A stretch of 5,677 nt of DNA, taken from Treponema sp. (GTDB lineage: Bacteria; Spirochaetota; Spirochaetia; Treponematales; Breznakiellaceae). Under the pieces are notes generated by a model. That model had not been told where the DNA came from, ran no database searches, and saw nothing but the letters and a program-made list of their open reading frames with translations. Location of the stretch: the NCBI GenBank assembly GCA_020216655.1, contig JAIWNU010000215.1, forward strand, positions 1 to 5,677, given 5' to 3'. Positions 1 to 5,677 of the stretch are shown here, piece after piece. Numbering within the stretch: position 1 is the stretch's first letter; every line of letters starts with the position of its first letter. The position numbers were made by a program, and so were the translations under genes.

Positions 1-523
1 CGCTTTCCGCGTCCATATTTGCGGTAGGCTCATCTAAAACCAGTATTTCCGGTTCCGCAGCAAGGGCACGGGCGACAAGCACCCTGCGGCGCTGCCCCCC
101 GGATAGGGCCCCGTAGGGCCGGCGGGCCAGGTCAAGAATTTCTACCTGTTCCATGGCCTTTTGAACCGCCTGTTCATCATCCTTATTCCAGGCCCGCCCT
201 ATGGGCTTGAGGCGGCCCATGCGGATCACCTCATACACCGAGATGGGAAAGCTTTTATCAAAGTCCGCGTGCTGGGGAACATAGCCAATACGGGAACGGC
301 TTTCCTTTGGTTCTTTCCCAAGGACTTCAATATTTCCTTTCCCAGCCTGTTCAAGTCCCAAAAGCAGTTTAAGTATGGTAGACTTCCCCGCACCATTCGG
401 ACCAACGAGGGCAATAAACTCTCCTCGGTGTACATGGAAATTTACATTTTCCAATACCGGAACAGTGCTGTAGGAAAAAGCTACCTGATTAAACTGAATG
501 ACTACCGGTTCTTTGTTTTGCAC
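1..523 (-). CDS. znuC: Zinc/manganese ABC transporter ATP-binding protein, C-terminus cut by window edge
   Basis: Cytoplasmic ATPase that would power metal-ion import with ZnuA and a membrane permease. Of the reading frame, 174 residues are visible. Motifs in order: Walker A GPNGAGKST (residues 41-49), Q-loop in YVPQ (Gln84), signature LSGGQ (140-144) and Walker B LVLDEP (161-166) followed by TANMD. The H-loop and C-terminal part lie beyond position 1, so about two thirds of a usual 240-260 aa protein is seen. The start is taken as GTG at 523-521 because TGAGGA at 538-533 is a ribosome binding site 9 nt upstream, and an in-frame TGA at 538-536 rules out anything longer except an ATT at 526. 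The gene begins 12 nt after the znuA stop, so the two are co-transcribed and probably translationally coupled. The ATPase alone does not define the metal; zinc or manganese is inferred from the partner. TroB/MntB-type naming is the alternative. Confidence 0.9.
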   Translation of the reverse strand, partial: MQNKEPVVIQFNQVAFSYSTVPVLENVNFHVHRGEFIALVGPNGAGKSTILKLLLGLEQAGKGNIEVLGKEPKESRSRIGYVPQHADFDKSFPISVYEVIRMGRLKPIGRAWNKDDEQAVQKAMEQVEILDLARRPYGALSGGQRRRVLVARALAAEPEILVLDEPTANMDAES

Positions 524-535
524 AATGCTTGTTCC

Positions 536-1480
536 TCATTTTACGGTTTTTTTAAGAGCTTCGCCCATCAATTTTATATTATTCATCCAGTCTGCTGCCA
601 AGGGGTCCAGGGGAACAACCTGGGCGTTTAAGCTTTCGGCTATGGTTTTTGCCGCTGTTGTCGGAAACTGGGCTTGTACAAAGATTACTTTAACTTGTTC
701 CGCCTGTGCTTCTTGAATAATCTGAGCAAGGGTCTGGGCGCTGGGCTCCTTGCCGCCCGTTTCTATTGCCTCCTGTTGTATTCCAAATTCATCAAAGAAA
801 TAGCCAAAGGCTGGGTGGAAAACGAACACCTTGGTGCCCCGTAAAGGCGCTAGGTCCGCATCAAGCTGGTTAAAGAGCCTGTCTATTTCGCCTGCCAAGG
901 CATTATACCGGTTTTCATAGAGGGCTGCATTTCCCGGGAGCAGTTTTGCCAAAGTATCCTTGATATGCCGTGCCATGATTTTCGCGTTTTCCCTTCCCAG
1001 CCAGGTATGCCGGTCAATTTCCATTGTTTCCGCCGAACCGGCAGGCGCAGCCGTTTCCGTATTGTGTTCTTCCTCATGGTTATGGTCTTCCAGCATACGG
1101 AATTGTACTCCTAGAGTTCCATCCACTATGAGGAGCGAAGGGTAGAGCGAAGCAATCTTGGGTTTAAGGCCGATCTCAAAGTCGGTGTTGGAAAGAATCC
1201 ATGCAGAAGCACGGGAGAGGGCTTCCATCTGTTTGGGACTTGGTTCGTAGCTGTGGGGGCTTTGTCCGGGGCCCACAAGGACCAGAGCTTGCACCGAATC
1301 GCCGCCGATACGTTCCACGAAGTAGCTTTGGGGGAGGATGCTCACCGCAATAATTGGCTTAGATCTTCCGGCTTCAGTCTTTTCGTTGGTTTTTGGTGCG
1401 CAGCCAGAGAAAGAAAGAGCAATAAGCGATGCTATGCTTATCAATAGAATATAAGATTGATGACCCTTAATGTATTTCAT
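536..1480 (-). CDS. znuA: Metal-binding lipoprotein of a zinc/manganese ABC transporter (ZnuA/TroA family)
   Basis: Extracytoplasmic solute-binding protein (cluster A-I, family SBP_bac_9) that captures a divalent metal, probably Zn2+, for the adjacent ZnuC system. The 314-aa product starts with a lipoprotein signal: Lys2/Lys5, a hydrophobic run at about 10-24, and Phe-Ser-Gly-Cys with Cys27 as the lipidation site. Likely metal ligands by family comparison are His76 (in GQSPHSYEP), His158 (DRHTWLG), His222 (FHPAFGYFF) and Asp292 (VPLDPLA), matching the His-His-His-Asp set of T. pallidum TroA. A short His/Glu-rich loop at 131-140 (His133, His135, His139) is typical of zinc-binding members and favours Zn over Mn. 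The ATG at 1480 is chosen over the upstream in-frame ATGs at 1486 and 1534: AGGAG (1492-1488) sits 7 nt before 1480 but only 1 nt before 1486, and 1534 lies upstream of the predicted transcription start. Metal preference remains inference. Confidence 0.92.
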   Translation of the reverse strand: MKYIKGHQSYILLISIASLIALSFSGCAPKTNEKTEAGRSKPIIAVSILPQSYFVERIGGDSVQALVLVGPGQSPHSYEPSPKQMEALSRASAWILSNTDFEIGLKPKIASLYPSLLIVDGTLGVQFRMLEDHNHEEEHNTETAAPAGSAETMEIDRHTWLGRENAKIMARHIKDTLAKLLPGNAALYENRYNALAGEIDRLFNQLDADLAPLRGTKVFVFHPAFGYFFDEFGIQQEAIETGGKEPSAQTLAQIIQEAQAEQVKVIFVQAQFPTTAAKTIAESLNAQVVPLDPLAADWMNNIKLMGEALKKTVK

Positions 1481-1487
1481 GCACATA

Positions 1488-1492
1488 CTCCT
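1488..1492 (-). promoter_or_regulatory. Ribosome binding site that fixes the znuA start
   Basis: AGGAG on the minus strand lies 7 nt before the ATG at 1480. Because it is only 1 nt before the other candidate ATG (1486), it decides the start. It shares one base with the end of the downstream palindromic operator. Confidence 0.75.
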
Positions 1493-1506
1493 GCAAACGA
1501 TTTGCA
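1492..1506. promoter_or_regulatory. Palindromic operator, copy 2 (downstream of the promoter)
   Basis: TGCAAACGATTTGCA reads as TGCAAA and TTTGCA arms around a 3-nt centre. Eleven of its 15 positions repeat as an unbroken pattern in the second copy at 1544-1558; the two differ at only two bases (1497 against 1549 and 1500 against 1552). It lies between the predicted transcription start and the znuA ribosome binding site. The 7-1-7 layout resembles Fur/Zur-family boxes such as the actinobacterial Zur site TGAAAATGATTTTCA. The identity of the regulator is inference. Confidence 0.65.
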
Positions 1507-1519
1507 AAATCTTGGGGTA

Positions 1520-1548
1520 AATATACTGTTCCATGGGATAAAATGCAA
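1520..1548 (-). promoter_or_regulatory. Sigma-70-type promoter of the znuA-znuC operon
   Basis: On the minus strand TTGCAT (1548-1543) and TATATT (1525-1520) are separated by exactly 17 nt, matching -35 and -10 elements at 4/6 and 5/6 positions. Transcription would begin near 1513, leaving a leader of roughly 32 nt before the ATG at 1480. The DNA upstream (about 1561-1615) is rich in A and T tracts and could act as an UP element. The -35 lies inside palindrome copy 1, so a bound regulator would block RNA polymerase. Confidence 0.65.
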
Positions 1549-1558
1549 GCGGTTTGCA
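1544..1558. promoter_or_regulatory. Palindromic operator, copy 1 (over the -35)
   Basis: TGCAAGCGGTTTGCA has perfect TGCAA/TTGCA arms and matches copy 2 at 13 of 15 positions, with AA following in both. Shared pattern: TGCAARCGRTTTGCAAA. Its centre (1551) is 52 bp from that of copy 2 (1499), about five helical turns, so both sites face the same side of the DNA. It covers the predicted -35 of the znuA promoter. Confidence 0.65.
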
Positions 1559-1627
1559 AAGTTAAAAGTTACGTTTCTTTTTTAATGATTGGATACATGA
1601 TTTTTTTTACAACAATAGATAAATATA

Positions 1628-1669
1628 CAAGAAGGGGATGTCCTTAACTTATTGGACATCCCTTTCTTG
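1628..1669 (-). terminator. Rho-independent terminator of the sugar transporter operon
   Basis: A 16-position stem (1628-1643 with 1654-1669) with a single mismatch encloses a 10-nt loop. It starts 31 nt after the stop codon of the sugar-binding protein at 1700. On the minus strand the stem is followed by U-rich sequence (TATATTTATC) but not by a clean U-run, so termination may be less than complete. It separates the sugar operon from the znu promoter. Confidence 0.75.
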
Positions 1670-1699
1670 ATTAGCTTTATTAACCCTTATGCTAGAGCT

Positions 1700-2662
1700 T
1701 TATTCATAAATGACCGCTTTTACTTCTGGAGAGTCCAGGTTGGATTTATCAGCCCATACATAACCAGAGTCTACCCGTTTGGGTGGGGTTTCACCTTTAA
1801 GAGCCCGAACTGCCCATTCTACGGTCTTATAGCCCATGAGCACCGGGTTCTGTTGCACTGCGCCGAGCATAAGGCCGCTGCGGATAGCATCGAGTTGGAG
1901 CTTACCAGAATCATAACCAACAACTACCAGCTTGCCTTCCATTTTAAGTTCCTTAACAGCATTCACTATTCCAATAGCTGAACCTTCGTTGGCGCCAAAA
2001 TATCCTTTAAGATCCGGATTTCCGTTGATAACCGCCTTAGCGATTTCTGTGGATTTCAGATGGTCTCCGCCGCCGTACTGGGGTTCCAAAACCTGAATGT
2101 TAGGATATTTTTCTTTCATTCGTTTCAAGAAACCATCTCGCCGATCAATACCAGTGCGGCTGGTCTGGTCGTGTACGAGAATGGCTACCTTACCCTTAAA
2201 GCCAATTGCTTCAGCCAGTTTGTCCGCTGCTACACCAGCAGCTACGATATTGTCAGTCGAAACTGTGGTAAGAGGAATGTCTGAATCAACTCCGGAGTCA
2301 AAAGCAATGATGGGAATCTTCTTCGCCTGGGCTTGCTGCAGGAGAGGAATGGCTGCCTTGCTGTCCAGGGCTGCAATGCCGAGTGCCTTGGGGTTTTTTC
2401 CAAGGGCTGCCTGGAGCATTTCTATCTGTTTATCAACCTGAGCTTCCGATTCAGGCCCTTCGAAGGTGATGTCCACATTAAGATCCTTAGCAGCATTTTC
2501 TGCACCTTTTTTTACCGCCTGCCAGAATTGATGTTGGAATCCTTTGGAAATGAGCGGTATGTAGGTCTTTCCGCTCCCCGCAGCTTTGTCGCCCTGTCCG
2601 GAAGCAAAGGCTCCCAGACCTACCATGCTGATGCAGAGTACTAGTAACAAGAGCTTTTTCAT
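1700..2662 (-). CDS. Periplasmic sugar-binding protein of an RbsB/MglB-type ABC transporter
   Basis: Secreted 320-aa binding protein (type I periplasmic-binding fold, Peripla_BP_4 family) that delivers a ligand, most likely a monosaccharide or related polyol, to the permease encoded just upstream. A signal peptide covers residues 1-20 with a probable signal peptidase I site after Ala-Phe-Ala; Cys10 is inside the hydrophobic core and does not form a good lipobox. Positions that usually contact sugar in this family are present: the aromatic cluster GFQHQFW (41-47), Asp122 in IIAFDSG, the Arg pair in GIDRRDGF (171-178), Asn225 in GANEG, Asp251 in GYDSG and Gln271. ATG 2662 is chosen because GGGAGGAG (2676-2669) lies 6 nt upstream and the signal peptide begins there; an in-frame ATG at 2758 would bury it. 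It is the last gene of its operon, 135 nt after the permease stop. The exact ligand cannot be read from sequence. Confidence 0.93.
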   Translation of the reverse strand: MKKLLLLVLCISMVGLGAFASGQGDKAAGSGKTYIPLISKGFQHQFWQAVKKGAENAAKDLNVDITFEGPESEAQVDKQIEMLQAALGKNPKALGIAALDSKAAIPLLQQAQAKKIPIIAFDSGVDSDIPLTTVSTDNIVAAGVAADKLAEAIGFKGKVAILVHDQTSRTGIDRRDGFLKRMKEKYPNIQVLEPQYGGGDHLKSTEIAKAVINGNPDLKGYFGANEGSAIGIVNAVKELKMEGKLVVVGYDSGKLQLDAIRSGLMLGAVQQNPVLMGYKTVEWAVRALKGETPPKRVDSGYVWADKSNLDSPEVKAVIYE

Positions 2663-2720
2663 TTGTCTCTCCTCCCTTTTTAAGTTTGGTCTTTGCAGGA
2701 AGCCCATCAACGAAGGACTC

Positions 2721-2792
2721 GTACCCTGTCTAGACCTGTTTCTGTATGTGTTGGCCATTGCTATTTATGCTTTGGCCATAGAAACCTGGTAC
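2721..2792 (-). other. Foldable intercistronic segment before the sugar-binding protein gene
   Basis: The 135-nt gap between permease and binding-protein genes contains nested inverted repeats: GTACC/GGTAC (2721-2725 with 2788-2792), GTTTC/GAAAC (2738-2742 with 2781-2785) and TGGCCA/TGGCCA (2752-2757 with 2773-2778), with a 15-nt apical loop and unpaired bulges between. About 16 pairs could form in the mRNA. It sits 45 nt upstream of the ribosome binding site, leaving that site free. There is no U-run, so it is not a terminator; a role in mRNA processing or stability is inference. No convincing promoter was seen in this gap. Confidence 0.4.
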
Positions 2793-2797
2793 AAAAT

Positions 2798-3763
2798 CTA
2801 TTTCACCTTCCGGCGTAGAATATCCAAATACACAGCACCAATAACGATGAGTCCTGTTACTACCATTTGCCATTCCTGAGGAACTGACAGGATTCTAAGC
2901 CCATTGGTAAGAACCGTGATAATGAAGGCCCCAATAACGGTTCCTAAAATACCTCCTTCGCCACCAGAAAGGGATGTACCGCCGATGACTGCCGCTGCGA
3001 TGGCATCCAGTTCATATCCTGCGCCAAGGGCTGGCTGGGCTGACTGGAGCCGGCTTGCCATAACAATACCTGCTACTCCAGCAAAGGCACCTCCTAAGGC
3101 GTAAATGGCGATTTTCCAAGCATCAGTATTAATACCTGAAAGTCGTGTTGCTTCTTCGTTACTGCCTATAGCATAGGTATAGCGACCAAGAATTGTTTTA
3201 GAAAGGATAAAGGCTGCGATAAGAGCCATGGCAAAGAAAATGATAACCCCCAGAGGAATCCCCACAATTGGCATTGCAGCGATAAGACCGAACACAGGTT
3301 TATCAACAAAATAGATAGGCTTTGTTCCTGAGAGAACAAGGTTAAGACCTTTGGTAATCATCATCATACCAAGGGTTGCAATAAAAGGCGGAATTTTTAG
3401 TTTAGCGATCGAGAGCCCATTTATAAATCCACAAAGTGCTCCTGCTAAGATCCCTGCAAGAATTCCTAATGGAATCGGTAGCCCCCACATGGTGATGAAA
3501 ACCCCTGCCATGACCGAACCAAAGGTCATGACTGTTCCAACCGAAAGATCTATACCGCCGGTGATAATGATAAAGGTAATACCGACCGCAAGGATTCCGT
3601 TTACAGACGTGGCAAGTAAAATACCGATTAAATTGTTGAATTCAAAGAAATAAGGTGATGCAAGACTAAAAATCAATATAAGAAGAATGAGGCTGGCAAA
3701 AGCAAGCAAGGTCTGGGTTGTCTTTGAGTTCAGCCGTTTTTTTGTTAGTTCTTTCGTTGTCAT
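2798..3763 (-). CDS. Sugar ABC transporter permease (RbsC/MglC family)
   Basis: Inner-membrane subunit, 321 aa, of the BPD_transp_2 family; it would form the translocation channel as a homodimer, since no second permease gene is present. Family landmarks are the GGIDLSVG motif (69-76), the cytoplasmic loop IGSNEEATRLSGI (199-211) that contacts the ATPase, and GGTSLSGGEG (261-270). Hydrophobic segments fill most of the length, including about 19-38, 45-67, 78-92, 97-118, 127-145, 160-188, 217-236, 252-262, 271-290 and 298-314, with a basic C-terminal tail. Length is normal. ATG 3763 is preceded by GGGAGGA (3780-3774) and follows the ATPase stop by 17 nt; an in-frame ATG at 3826 would overlap the ATPase gene by 46 nt and has no support. 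Ligand is unknown; the neighbouring ATPase and binding protein place it in a ribose/galactose/xylose-type system. Confidence 0.94.
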   Translation of the reverse strand: MTTKELTKKRLNSKTTQTLLAFASLILLILIFSLASPYFFEFNNLIGILLATSVNGILAVGITFIIITGGIDLSVGTVMTFGSVMAGVFITMWGLPIPLGILAGILAGALCGFINGLSIAKLKIPPFIATLGMMMITKGLNLVLSGTKPIYFVDKPVFGLIAAMPIVGIPLGVIIFFAMALIAAFILSKTILGRYTYAIGSNEEATRLSGINTDAWKIAIYALGGAFAGVAGIVMASRLQSAQPALGAGYELDAIAAAVIGGTSLSGGEGGILGTVIGAFIITVLTNGLRILSVPQEWQMVVTGLIVIGAVYLDILRRKVK

Positions 3764-3780
3764 GTTATTTCTATCCTCCC

Positions 3781-5280
3781 TTAGTTTCTCATCGTTGCGT
3801 AATACATTATTTTTTCTTGACTGCATTCAGAAGCTGGGAGCACTCCAGTTACTTTTCCTTCGCACATTACCAAAACTCGGTGACTCATTCTGAGTATCTC
3901 AGGAAGCTCGGAGGAAATCATGATAATCGACTTACCTTCATCGGCCAGTTCGTTTAGTAATTTGTAGATTTCACTTTTTGCGCCTACATCAATACCACGG
4001 GTAGGTTCATCAAATATAAGAATGTCACAGTCGCGAACGAGCCATTTGCTTATGACAACTTTCTGTTGGTTGCCACCAGAAAGATTTTTTGCGATCTGGT
4101 TAATGCTTGGTGTTTTTGTTTTAAGTCGTTCTACAAATTCCTGGGCAACCTTTCTGGTTTTTTTAACATCTACGGTTCCAATAGGGGTAATGAACCGTTC
4201 AAAGGCCGCCATAACAGTATTGGTTTCTACACTCAAATTTAGTGCGAGCCCATACTGCTTGCGGTCCTCAGATAAATATCCCAAGCCATGCCGTACCGCA
4301 TCCTTTGGGTGCTTGATATCTACCTGTTTGCCCTTAATATAAATTTCGCCGCTATCCTTTGGGTCTGCGCCAAAGATCGCCCGGGCTGTTTCAGTTCTCC
4401 CCGCTCCTAATAGGCCGGCAAAACCGAGTATTTCTCCTTTATGGAGCTTAAAGGAAACGTTTCGGACCTTGTTTCCCTGGTTAAGGTTTTTTACTTCAAG
4501 AACGACTTCGTTTTTAGTTGTGTCTCCATGGGCATGAGCTGTATCGTACACTTCACGGCCAACCATCTGGGCTATGATCTGATCAATAGTGATTTCTTTT
4601 ATTGGCGTTGTGGCTATGTAATGACCGTCCCTCATTACTGTTACCCGGTCACAGATCTGCTTTATTTCTTCCATACGGTGGGTAATGTATACTATCCCCT
4701 TACCTTGTTCTTTTAAGTGACGGATAACCTTAAAAAGATCTTCGATTTCAGAGTCACTCAGAGCAGATGTGGGTTCATCCATAATAAGCACATCCATGTT
4801 GTAGGAAAGAGCTTTAGCGATTTCTACCATCTGCTGTTTCGCTACTGTAAGTTCAGCTATTTTGACTTTGGGATCCAGTTCAAGATGGATCAATTCAAAG
4901 AGCTGCCGGGTTTTTTCATTAATAGTCTTGTCGTCTACGAGAAAGGGTATTCTTTGTGAATGTTCTCGACCTATAAATATGTTTTGGGCTGCCGAGAGAT
5001 GCTTCATAAGGTTAAGTTCCTGGTGAATGATACTAATGCCATGAAGCTGAGCTTGTTTGGTATTATGAAATTCTACCAGTTCTCCACGTATTTTGATGAT
5101 ACCGCTATCTTTTTTATATACTCCGGAAAGAATTTTCATCAATGTGGACTTCCCCGCACCGTTTTCTCCCACCAATGCGTGGATTTCTCCACGTTTTAGT
5201 TCAAACTGACAGGAAGAAAGGGCATGGACACCCGGGAAGCTTTTTTCAATCCCTTCCATACGAACAAGTACTGTATCCAT
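3781..5280 (-). CDS. Sugar ABC transporter tandem ATP-binding protein (RbsA/MglA family)
   Basis: Cytoplasmic 499-aa protein with two fused ATPase domains, energising the permease that follows. Domain 1: Walker A GENGAGKST (38-46), Q-loop Gln87, the variant signature LTVAKQQ (144-150), Walker B VLIMDEP (164-170) and H-loop His201. Domain 2: a degenerate Walker A GLLGAGRTE (289-297) with Arg295 in place of the Lys, full signature LSGGNQQ (400-406), Walker B ILIFDEP (420-426), and Ser-Ser-Glu at the H-loop position (456-458). This complementary loss, leaving one working composite ATP site, is the family norm (RbsA, MglA, XylG, AraG) and not damage. The start ATG 5280 follows GAGGTG (5294-5289) by 8 nt. 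Its stop abuts the permease ribosome binding site. The substrate cannot be assigned from the ATPase, so no specific symbol is given. Confidence 0.96.
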   Translation of the reverse strand: MDTVLVRMEGIEKSFPGVHALSSCQFELKRGEIHALVGENGAGKSTLMKILSGVYKKDSGIIKIRGELVEFHNTKQAQLHGISIIHQELNLMKHLSAAQNIFIGREHSQRIPFLVDDKTINEKTRQLFELIHLELDPKVKIAELTVAKQQMVEIAKALSYNMDVLIMDEPTSALSDSEIEDLFKVIRHLKEQGKGIVYITHRMEEIKQICDRVTVMRDGHYIATTPIKEITIDQIIAQMVGREVYDTAHAHGDTTKNEVVLEVKNLNQGNKVRNVSFKLHKGEILGFAGLLGAGRTETARAIFGADPKDSGEIYIKGKQVDIKHPKDAVRHGLGYLSEDRKQYGLALNLSVETNTVMAAFERFITPIGTVDVKKTRKVAQEFVERLKTKTPSINQIAKNLSGGNQQKVVISKWLVRDCDILIFDEPTRGIDVGAKSEIYKLLNELADEGKSIIMISSELPEILRMSHRVLVMCEGKVTGVLPASECSQEKIMYYATMRN

Positions 5281-5359
5281 TACTGTTACACCTCATCCTG
5301 ATTATGGAAGGGAGTTACAGTATCGTACATTCATGATTCTATGAAGAATGGTTAAAATT

Positions 5360-5677
5360 CTATTCAATGAAAGGAAACAGGAGTTTTTGGTTTTCTGGAA
5401 GGTACATATTGTTCGGGGTAATAAGAACAGACCCCGTATCGATAAACCGAGCCTGCTTTATTTTATTAACCGCCGCAATGGCTGCTTTAACCGCGAGGTA
5501 ACCCATATTAAATGGTTTTTGAATAACCGTAGCTTGTAGAACCCCTCGTTCCATAAATTGTATTTCTGAAAGAGAATTATCGAACCCAAAAAGTTTGACC
5601 TTTCCCGCCATTCCTGCTTGTTCGATAGCCTGAGCTGCTCCAATAACTGAGATTTCATTCATTGCCAAAATGGCTGC
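5360..5677 (-). CDS. C-terminal part of a sugar-binding-protein-like protein, N-terminus outside window
   Basis: The last 105 residues of a protein with a type I periplasmic-binding fold (Peripla_BP_4). Visible landmarks are the NEISVIGAAQAI helix (about 7-18), LFGFDNS (30-36), the strand VLQATVIQKPFNMGY (46-60) that ends in the characteristic QxPFxMGY pattern, and a final segment LITPNNMYLPENQ before a short FPFIE tail. The TAG stop is at 5362-5360. It is 79 nt upstream of the ATPase gene on the same strand, without a visible terminator, so it may head the same transcript. Similarity to the complete binding protein at 1700-2662 is at the family level only: that one has GYDSG and QQNPVLMGY at the equivalent places. 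It could be a second transporter-binding protein, a periplasmic receptor for a two-component system, or a LacI-type regulator sharing this domain; the missing N-terminus would decide. Confidence 0.85.
   Translation of the reverse strand, partial: AAILAMNEISVIGAAQAIEQAGMAGKVKLFGFDNSLSEIQFMERGVLQATVIQKPFNMGYLAVKAAIAAVNKIKQARFIDTGSVLITPNNMYLPENQKLLFPFIE

Noticed and set aside
161..631. Plus-strand open frame of 156 codons
   Set aside because: It lies opposite znuC and the end of znuA, both supported by full family motifs, has no ribosome binding site and resembles no family; it is an antisense shadow.
1481..1534. N-terminal extension of ZnuA from an ATG at 1534
   Set aside because: It would start upstream of the predicted transcription start, runs through the -10 region and one operator, and would place 18 extra residues before the lipoprotein signal.
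2728..2735. GTCTAGAC eight-base palindrome in the intercistronic gap
   Set aside because: A single short palindrome with no second copy and no promoter nearby; expected by chance.
2663..2758. N-terminal extension of the sugar-binding protein from an ATG at 2758
   Set aside because: The extra 32 residues would precede a complete signal peptide, and the strong ribosome binding site at 2669-2676 points to 2662.
3351..3653. Plus-strand open frame rich in Pro, Ile and Ala
   Set aside because: It is the antisense of the permease membrane segments; the composition follows from the hydrophobic codons on the other strand.
3764..3826. N-terminal extension of the permease from an ATG at 3826
   Set aside because: It would overlap the ATPase gene by 46 nt and run through a clear ribosome binding site at 3774-3780.
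4366..4420. Loss of the Walker A lysine in the second ATPase domain
   Set aside because: Degenerate sites in RbsA/MglA-type tandem ATPases are normal; the paired motifs needed for one working site are intact.
1..5677. CRISPR array, tRNA/rRNA, insertion sequence, phage or defence genes
   Set aside because: No regularly spaced repeats, no tRNA-like folds, no transposase or integrase coding and no terminal repeats were seen; the window is two ordinary transporter loci.

Overview
All genes in this window read on the minus strand, so transcription runs from high to low coordinates. The window holds two ABC-transporter loci. The first in transcription order is a sugar-type (RbsABC/MglABC-like) uptake operon at 5677-1700. 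The second is the start of a zinc/manganese-type (ZnuA/ZnuC, TroA/TroB-like) uptake operon at 1480-1. Both are cut by the window edges: the first gene lacks its N-terminus and the last lacks its C-terminus.

Sugar locus: the C-terminal 105 residues of a periplasmic-binding-protein-like protein (5677-5360) are followed after 79 nt by a complete 499-aa tandem ATPase (5280-3781). After 17 nt comes a 321-aa membrane permease (3763-2798). After a 135-nt gap that can fold, there is a 320-aa secreted sugar-binding protein (2662-1700). A strong hairpin at 1628-1669 closes the unit. The ATPase, permease and second binding protein are enough for one complete transporter. The truncated first gene would be a second binding protein or a ligand-sensing receptor, but its N-terminus is not visible.

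Metal locus: 219 nt separate the sugar-binding protein from znuA. This gap carries the terminator, an AT-rich stretch, and a readable promoter (TTGCAT, 17 nt, TATATT on the minus strand). Two near-identical 15-bp palindromes lie 52 bp apart, one over the -35 and one between the likely transcription start and the ribosome binding site. The lipoprotein ZnuA (314 aa) follows, then ZnuC (174 residues visible), whose GTG start lies 12 nt after the znuA stop. A ZnuB-type permease would be expected beyond position 1. The most interesting signal in the window is this paired operator, which looks like a metalloregulator (possibly Zur/Fur-family) control site.

Organism: a bacterium of moderate GC with strong AGGAGG-type ribosome binding sites. 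The binding protein's signal peptide ending in Ala-Phe-Ala before Ser-Gly-Gln, the loose lipobox (Phe-Ser-Gly-Cys) of ZnuA and the overall gene style suggest a spirochaete such as Treponema. This is an inference from style and not a proof; a Firmicute cannot be excluded.
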